64,000 nt of DNA. Source: Anisodus tanguticus (lineage: Eukaryota > Streptophyta > Magnoliopsida > Solanales > Solanaceae). Location: positions 26,294,501 through 26,358,500 of the forward strand of contig CM067541.1 of NCBI GenBank assembly GCA_034509755.1, in the 5' to 3' direction. Below, one piece after another: positions 57,462 to 64,000 of this stretch. The notes beneath the pieces are model-generated. The model was not told the DNA's origin. It did no database searches and saw only the letters and a program-made list of their open reading frames with translations. The translations under genes and the position numbers were made by a program. Each line of letters opens with the position of its first letter. Position 1 is the first letter of the stretch.

Positions 57462-58965
57462 TGAGTTTAACTAGAGAACAAACTTTAAATGGGCCAGTTA
57501 ATGTAGCTACTCAGACTGGTAATTAAGATTCTATGGGATTGACTACATTCACCCATTGTTCCTTAATTTCTCTGAAGTAAGTGACCTGCATATCTTTTTT
57601 TTCACCTTACTAGCATTTAAAATTACTCTATATGATTTAGATTCATGGGGTTATCTCTGTTAGGAAGAAATAAATATGGTTAGTCGATGGTACTTGTTTA
57701 GAAGACAAGTCATTAGGAAAGAGTAAATATCATAGTCCTTTCTTGAATCATGTGTGCAGCAGCTAAAGGACTTCTTGGAGGTGTAATGTGTGCCACCAGT
57801 GATCAAGTCGTGTGGGAAAACTTATATGAAAAGTTCAAAAAAGTCGATGGTTCAAGAACGGTCCATCTTCATAAGGATATTGCTACTCTTTCATAGGGAA
57901 GTGCTTCTGTTTCAATTTACTATCCCAAGTTAAAGGACTTATAGGAGGAATTTTTGCCCTTGGTGCCAGCCCCGGGATGCAATTGTGATAAATCCAAATA
58001 TTTTATATTTTACATACAAAAGTTGAAGTTATTTCAGTTTCTGATGGGTTTGAATGAATCATATGCACAAGCAAGGAGACAAATATTGTTGATGAGTCCC
58101 TTACCAACCATAAAACAAGCATATTCTACGGTGGTTAGTGATGAAAGTCAAAAGGTTGTTGGGCCAACTGCAGAAATTTCTTGGTTCTAAACTCGTTACT
58201 AATAGCTATGATGTGGCTATGTTTACCTGAAATGGAGGGCAACAAAACCAATAGTTCAAAAGAAACTACAATATTCAAAATGAATTCTGCAAAATTAAAG
58301 GACACAACAGGGAGAATTGTTGGAAACTCGTAGGATATCCTCCATAATATAAGCCAAATAAGAAATATGGGCAAAATGTTGCATACAATGTTCTACTTCA
58401 GAATAATACTCAGAATGGTTCATCCGACTCCTATATACATTCTGGTACTAGTCAAAACACACAGCCAGGCTAGTTTTCTCAAGTCAATTATCAGGGATCT
58501 CAAGGTGTTTATATCAATCAAGTCAGGCCATGTATCTTCACCAATGACCAGCATAACCAAATAATGCATATGCTGAACAAAAATGATGTGCCTACTTACT
58601 ATGAAAAACTGCAGGTAAAGAGGAAAAACCTTTGGATGCTCAACAGTGGATCATTGACACTGTAGCAACAAACCACATGGTTGCTGACGAACGTTTCCTT
58701 GGAAAGGAGGCTATATTGAAAAAAAGAAGTTCCAAAAAGAGTTTACTCACTTAATGGTGATGTTTGATTAATCACACATGTAGGCTCTAGTAAGATGTTT
58801 CACAAGGAAATAATCATAAATATTTTTAACATTCCTCAGTTTAAATTCAATTTATTATTTGTGCCCAAAATGACTACGGAGTTGAATTATCTTATGACTT
58901 TTTATATTGAGTTTTGTGTGTTTCGGGGTCTTTCTAGTGGGAAGGTTAAGGAGATTGGTAGAAAA
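57462..58965 (+). pseudogene. Gag and protease of the Copia element
   Basis: Gag starts MSLTREQTLNGPVNVATQTG, stops early and continues in mixed frames. A zinc-knuckle relic reads FCKIKGHNRENCWKLVGYP with its first Cys lost. The protease active site at about 58645-58690 reads WIIDTVATNHMV, so the catalytic D-T-G has become D-T-V. 58795-58965 has FKFNLLFVPKMTTELNYLMT and FCVFRGLSSGKVKEIGR, then the solo LTR. Confidence 0.75.
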
Positions 58966-60022
58966 TATTGGATATAAAGCAGTACGGGAAGTAAATAAAT
59001 ATTACAAGTGTTCGAAAGGATAAACAAACAACCAAGATTATAATTGCCGCAAGCTTCTTGAGTCTTGAATCTTGATAACCTGAAATCAAGAAACACTAAA
59101 TATGGATTGTTACAACTGTGGCTGAGTCGAGAGATGACTCTCTGTCTTTAAGACAAGATTGCCCCGTAAATATGCTTTTACGTTAGCGGGCAATAGTCTC
59201 CCAAGATAAAACAACAACTAATCAACACTACAAAACAAATAGGCTGATTCTGACGAAGAAAACAAACATGAAACGACTTGCTGAAGAATGAACAAGAAGA
59301 ACTCTTTTTGGACTGTTCTTGTTCAAGACTTGTGTCTTCTCCTCTTCTATTTTTCCTTCTCTCCTCAAAATTAGAGTAAGGTTTTCTCTTTATAGTGTTT
59401 ATGAGGAGGAGAGGTGTTAAGAGGTTGTTTAAGAGATATAGACATGGTCAGAAACGTTTTGTATGTTTTGTAATAAGTGCAAAACGTTTCAGATGGTTAA
59501 TGCCAGTTGGCTTTCCCGTTGCTGGAGCATTCTGGAACATTATCTTTTCTGAAACTCCAGGGACCAACCAAACTGTAACTTCTAAACAGTTTGGGGTCCA
59601 AAAAGATAATATTAAAAGAAGCCCCGAGCCGACCTGGCGGGTGGGTGGTGGTGGCGCGCGTGTGGGCCTAGCCCTAAACCCAAGCACAACTAGGTCCTCC
59701 CTCCTTCAAACATATGGGTTACCCCTTGGGGTCCCAAACCTTCATCCATTTTTAAGACTTATAAAAAGAACAGTTATTCCTTTTCCCACCGATGTGGTAG
59801 ATTTGTCCCATACCATATTTTCATGTCTCAAACACCTTATTTCGTGGACCAATATCTCTTTCATTTGTTAACGAAATTTGACGATCCTTGGCCTTATGGT
59901 TATCTACTCAGTTAGTAGATTATGCACGTGTGAAGAACCAAAGTCTCCAACATGCGAAACCCGAGTGTTTAAGTCATTAAAGATGAGTGGACGCAACTCC
60001 CATCAAAGACAAATTTCCAACA
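58966..60022 (-). mobile_element. Solo LTR inserted in the Copia pol
   Basis: GAAAA flanks both sides (58961-58965 and 60023-60027). Plus-strand termini TATTGGA and TCCAACA are inverted copies with one change, so the minus-strand LTR begins TGTTGGAAATTTG. Removal joins EIGRK to TLYLFRHTPTTEGSKDV in frame. Orientation is tentative: TGTTGGA on the minus strand is the better preserved start. Confidence 0.8.
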
Positions 60023-60585
60023 GAAAACCCTCTACCTATTTCGGCATACACCTACCACAGAAGGGTCTAAGGATGTTGTGATGATTGTTCAAAAGTCTGA
60101 ACGATCTACTAATGAATTTGCACCTCTGGATATAGAATTGTCGCACGAAAGATTGGGTCATGTGTCTACTAATGTACTCAAGAAGTTACTGCCTATTAAT
60201 GTAGAAGTTATAGCTGATATGATAATCAAATGTAATGTATATCTATTCAATTCTGCATTAATTTATACAATTCGTAAAAGACTCAGTTTAATAAAACTAT
60301 TATATTCATGAGATTTGATAATGGAAAAAAACATTTCAACCCAATATGCAACAATCTATTTAGCAGTGGTATAATTCATAAAAATTCACGTGTTTACAAC
60401 CCCAACAGAATGGTGTGGCTGAAAGAAAACATAAATGTCTTAGAGGTAACTAGAGCTATCAGATTTCAAGGTGAATATCAACTCAAATTTTGAGGGTTAT
60501 GTGTTCAAGAAGCAGTCTACATAATAAACAGAATGCCCACTTTTGTGTTGCAAAATATTTCTCCTTATGAAAAATTATACGATAG
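60023..60585 (+). pseudogene. Copia pre-integrase and integrase region
   Basis: The frame continues TLYLFRHTPTTEGSKDV and DIELSHERLGHVSTNVLKKL (GAG-pre-integrase HxxxGH-type motif). Broken integrase follows: MRFDNGKKHFNPICNNLFSS, then TRAIRFQGEYQLKF, a stop, and VQEAVYIINRMPTFVLQNIS, ending PYEKLYD at the TRIM insertion. Confidence 0.75.
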
Positions 60586-60863
60586 TGTTGAGAATATAAT
60601 CAAATATTAAAAGTGTGTTCTATCTAACAGTTTAAACTTTTAGATCAGATGGTCACACACTTCAATATGGTATCAGAGCAGGCCAAAGGTCCTGGGATCG
60701 AACCTCACCGCCATCAATTCTCAAAAAGGATTTCCACGTGCTTGGATCATGAAAACAAATCAGGCCAGCACGTGAGGGGCGTGTTGAGAATATAATCAAA
60801 TATTAAAAGTGTGTTCTATCTAACGGTTTAAACTTTTAGATCAGATGGTCACACACTTCAATA
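60586..60863 (+). mobile_element. Complete TRIM (278 bp) with 82-bp LTRs
   Basis: LTRs are 60586-60667 and 60782-60863, differing at one base (AACAG/AACGG). The primer site TGGTATCAGAGC is at 60668-60679, the internal region is only 114 bp, and a short purine tract GAGGGGCG precedes LTR 2. GATAG flanks both sides (60581-60585 and 60864-60868). Deleting the element and one GATAG restores the Copia frame KLYD-RKPFIQ. The LTR begins TGTTGAG and ends CAATA, so the usual terminal CA is not conserved. No coding capacity. Confidence 0.9.
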
Positions 60864-60868
60864 GATAG

Positions 60869-61640
60869 AAAACCTTTTATTCAACATATGAGGGTTCGAG
60901 GCTACTGATGTTATGCAAAAATAGTCCAACAAACTGACAAGCGACAATGAAGGACAAGGGAAGCCATATTGATATGATATTATGAAACTCAAAAGGTTAC
61001 CTACTATATGATATCACCAACAAAGTTTTATTTGTCAATATAAATGTCACTTTAAGGGAAGATGTCTTTCCATTCAAGATCAAACCTATTTCTACTTAGA
61101 GTACAGTTTAGAAATCATTTCATCAAACACTAGTTAACTTACCATTTAAGAAGTTCACGCAAGAGGTTATTTCTTCACACCAGCCTATAACTACACATAT
61201 TGACAATCCTGAAATGGAAGAAGCTCAACATCAGGAGATTTACATTCAAAATACAAACAACAACATACAACCAGAACAGGTGAATCATCCTGCTCATTTA
61301 GAGCAGTCTATCCAAGAAGCTCCACTTATATCCAATAATCTAGGACAAATGCCTATAGATACAACGAAATCAAGAAGAGGTAGGAAAGTACCTCTATGGA
61401 TGAAAAATTTGTGTCTTTGAATATTTACAAGGATCAACCCTATGTTATGTTAAATTCATATCTTATGACGAACTCACCTTTAAGTATTAGGCTTACATAG
61501 CAAACACATCTACCACTACAGAGCCTTCAAATCACAGTGAATCAATGAGGGATCCATGATGGATAGAGGCAATGAATTCTATGATTAAAGCATTGGAAAG
61601 GAACAAGACTGGGGTGATTACAACTTTGCCTAAAGAAAAG
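60869..61640 (+). pseudogene. Copia integrase C-terminal linker and RT start
   Basis: After the TRIM, KPFIQHMRGFEATD continues. A polar linker (EEAQHQEIYIQNTNNNIQPE, 61214-61420, ending with SRRGRKVPLWMKNL) follows, and then the RT start WIEAMNSMIKALERNKTGVI to LPKEKT, where the next solo LTR interrupts. Confidence 0.7.
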
Positions 61641-61644
61641 ACAC

Positions 61645-62526
61645 AGTAACACCTCGTACCTTCGGGCTGAGGTTTGAACCGTAAGATGGAGCTATAATGG
61701 AACCAAGATGGGGGTGTAGGAAGTGTTTCAAAATCAATAAAAGGTACAACAAGAGTATTATAACAAAGTAAAGTTGGTATCTACTCTACGTACCATGTTT
61801 TCAAGTGAGTTTGCACAAGACCTCACCTAAAGTGAGCATATGACAAAATCTATATGGAATCTAGGAAATATCTCTGGATGAAAGTTGTAACCCTTTGAAA
61901 CCCATTACATCCATATAAGGATTTTCCAAATGAATATTTGTATAAAACGTTATGCCTATTTTACTAAAGCTCACTCGGCAAGCCCAAAATGAGCTGGGAG
62001 CTCACCATGGAGCTCGCCCTGCGAGGCCCAAAGCGATATGGGAGCTTGCTCAATGAGGCCCAGAGCGAGGGGCGAGATCGCTTGGTGAGCCAAAGGGGAC
62101 ATCAACCCAGGCTTATAAATACGATCAGTAGACATTTTTAGTTCAGTTTTCACATTCTCGACTTTGTTCTAAAGCCCCAAGTAGGCGTTTTCTCCTCTCC
62201 TCATCCTCTCACGTTAAGGTAAGATCGCGCTAACGATTCTTAAGTGTTTCCAACATTAATTCATGATTAGTAACATGATTCTTTAACCAAAATATAGGAT
62301 TTTCATGGTAAAACCTTTACAGGAGCTAAAAGCTAGAGTTTTAGTGTTCTTCATCAGAGAAGCAATTTAGTTTGTTAGATTAGAGCGATTACATGTATGT
62401 AGGACTTCTATCCATGTGTGATAACATTATTATTCTTTCTCACGCTATGTTTAATTCATGAAAATGTGATTTTTTCTCAGAGTTAGAGAATTACATCTCA
62501 GTTCATGTTAAATCCTAGATACATGT

Positions 62527-62581
<55 letters not shown>

Positions 62582-62808
62582 CATTCTCAATCATGTTTCA
62601 TTTATTTGTATTCATGACTATAATTACGATTGTCATGAATATGTCTGTAATCCATGTATACTCGTCTTTTCATTTCCACGAGTTCTTAGATACAAGTTAT
62701 GAACCAATATTATTCCATGTTGATTTAGTAAGATATGTGGTTCGTTCGGTCATATGCAGTTAGGCACCGAGTATCATGTTACGCCCGAGCCATGGTAGAG
62801 GCGTGACA
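61645..62808. mobile_element. LTR-like insertion in the Copia RT
   Basis: It separates LPKEKT (61640) from IGCKWI-like sequence (62812 on, CTCATTGGTTGCAAATGGATC), which are contiguous in Copia RT. The edges are AGTAACACCTCG on the left and GAGGCGTGACA on the right, consistent with mutated TGTAACACC/..GTGACA LTR ends. The 5-bp duplication is not clear (GACAC / AAAAC region). It contains a (TA)n run at 62528-62579 and a local AGCTCGCC/GAGCTTGC-rich repeat (61970-62100). About 1.16 kb. Confidence 0.6.
62528..62579. repeat. (TA)n microsatellite
   Basis: About 26 TA units inside the LTR-like insertion at 61645-62808. Likely polymorphic. Confidence 0.9.
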
Positions 62809-64000
62809 AAAACTCATTGGTTGCAAATGGATCTCCTAAATTAAATACAAAGCTACATATGAAGTCGAGAGGTTTAAAGCCTGGCTAGTGGCTAAAGGCT
62901 ATAGCCAAAAGGAACGCATGGACTACCAAGAAACTTTTTCTCCTGTAGTAAAAATGATAATTGTTAGAACAGTCTTGACTGTTGCAGCTCAAAAACAGTG
63001 ATTTATACACCAAATGGATGTATACAATACTTTCCTTCAAAGTGATCTCGATGATGAGATTTATATGGACTCAAGCAGGATCCATGACATGGAATGCCAA
63101 ACTCTCAAAGCTCGTCTCAAAATGCAGTTCAAATAAAGTCAATTTGATCATCCTCTCTACATCAAACAGACCAAAGAAGGAATTATAATTGTGCTTGTTT
63201 AGGTTGATGATATGCTTATCACATGAGACACTTTAGGACTCTTTGGGACTAATAGAAGACACGAAAATCAAGCTACAATAGACATTCAAAATGAAATATC
63301 TTGGTGAATTAAAATACATTCTAGGAATAGAGTTTGCAATGTCCAAACAAGGCATTCTCATGCGTCATAGGAAATGTGCACTACAACTCATTTATGGGTG
63401 GGACTTGGGGTATCTAAGCCTGCATCAACACCTATTGATACCAACACAAAATGAATACTAAATAGTATGATGATCGTGTAAAACAATCAGCTACTTCCTC
63501 AGATCCTATAGTTGATCAAAATGGATACCCAAGGCTTATCGAAAAATTACTATACTTAACTATGATTAAATCAGATATGTCACTCAGTATGCAGACATTA
63601 AGTCAGTATGTATAGAAACCTAAGAGGTTTCTTATGGAAGCAACAATAAGAATTGTCAGATATATTAAAAAATAATCAGGACAAGGCATACTACTGACCA
63701 AACACAAATGTGAAATCTCAGCCTATTGCGATGCAGACTGGGCTGCATGTCCACATTCCAGGATATCCATAATTGATTATCTTGTCAAGGTAGGTGGCTC
63801 ATTGGTCTCATGGAAATAAAAAAAACCACTACTTCTAGAAGCTCAACAGAGGCATAATACAGAAGTATTGCAGCTACAGTGCTGAAGTAATAAAGGAAAT
63901 TTAAAATGAGGTCAGTTGTCTGTAGAGATATTCAATGATAGCAAAGCTACAATACAAATTGCAGGAAATCCAATATACCATGATAGGATCAAACACATTG
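62809..64000 (+). pseudogene. Copia RT and RNase H, truncated by the window
   Basis: RT: VERFKAWLVAKGYSQKERMD, YQETFSPVVKM, FIHQMDVYNTFLQSDLDDEI; the YVDD site reads VQVDDMLIT-like at about 63200. RNase H: SAYCDADWAACPHSRIS, SSTEA-like and DSKATIQIAGNPIYHDRIKH, running to 64000. Many stops. Confidence 0.7.

Larger units (their letters stand above)
57073..64000 (+). mobile_element. Ty1/Copia retrotransposon with three nested insertions, open at right
   Basis: The 5' LTR is at 57073-57340, PBS at 57342, then gag, protease, integrase, RT and RNase H relics to the window end. Two solo LTRs (58966-60022, 61645-62808) and one TRIM (60586-60863) interrupt it. Gag and pol are full of stops. The 3' LTR is beyond 64000. 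Confidence 0.8.

Noticed and set aside
1..64000. A novel multi-gene system
   Set aside because: Apart from one conserved gene, one P450 relic and one carrier fragment, nearly everything with coding character is recognisable retrotransposon protein. I found no group of unknown genes to support such a claim.

Overview
The window looks like nuclear DNA of a flowering plant, most likely Solanaceae. The indicators are spliced genes with GT/AG introns, a SINE fragment ending in a (TTG)n tail (TS-like), tRNA-derived SINEs of the Au/SolS type, a SIRE-like Copia element with an env-like third frame, Tekay-like and Tat/Ogre-like Gypsy elements, a CYP72A-type P450 relic, and AT-rich composition. The family assignment is inference from remembered repeats, not from a search.

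1-5515 holds the only gene I can read as intact: a five-exon TMEM208/SND2 homologue of 173 residues. Its first three introns are swollen by a roughly 430-bp tandem repeat carrying MITEs, further MITEs, and a roughly 67-bp minisatellite. 5516-9434 is intergenic, with a SINE fragment, a hAT-like low-complexity tip, a TRIM-type element with three LTRs, and a TIR element that itself received a hAT MITE and a TRIM solo LTR. 9435-14511 is a decayed CYP72A-like P450 split by a Copia (Ale-like) fragment, a SINE and a duplicated flank.

14625-31810 is almost wholly transposon: a palindromic MITE, the 3' half of a SIRE-like Copia on the minus strand, a minus-strand Ale remnant, a Tekay-like LTR, a solo Gypsy LTR with a clean 5-bp target duplication, and a Tat/Ogre-type LTR. 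That last LTR is interrupted at 31810 by a Tekay-like Gypsy (31811-43540, duplication AGACT), whose own 3' LTR is interrupted by a minus-strand Gypsy (39677-43364). The host LTR resumes at 43546 and ends at 44341. 44342-55960 continues with SINEs and several minus-strand Gypsy remnants.

56244-64000 has a Tat/Ogre pol scrap and a probable mitoferrin-like carrier fragment. A Copia element follows and runs off the window. It was hit at least three times: by two solo LTRs and by a 278-bp TRIM whose removal restores the reading frame.

I found no tRNA or rRNA gene and no CRISPR. I also found no gene cluster that looks like a new system. The value of the window is its datable nested insertion history and several small non-autonomous elements whose exact boundaries can be read from the sequence.
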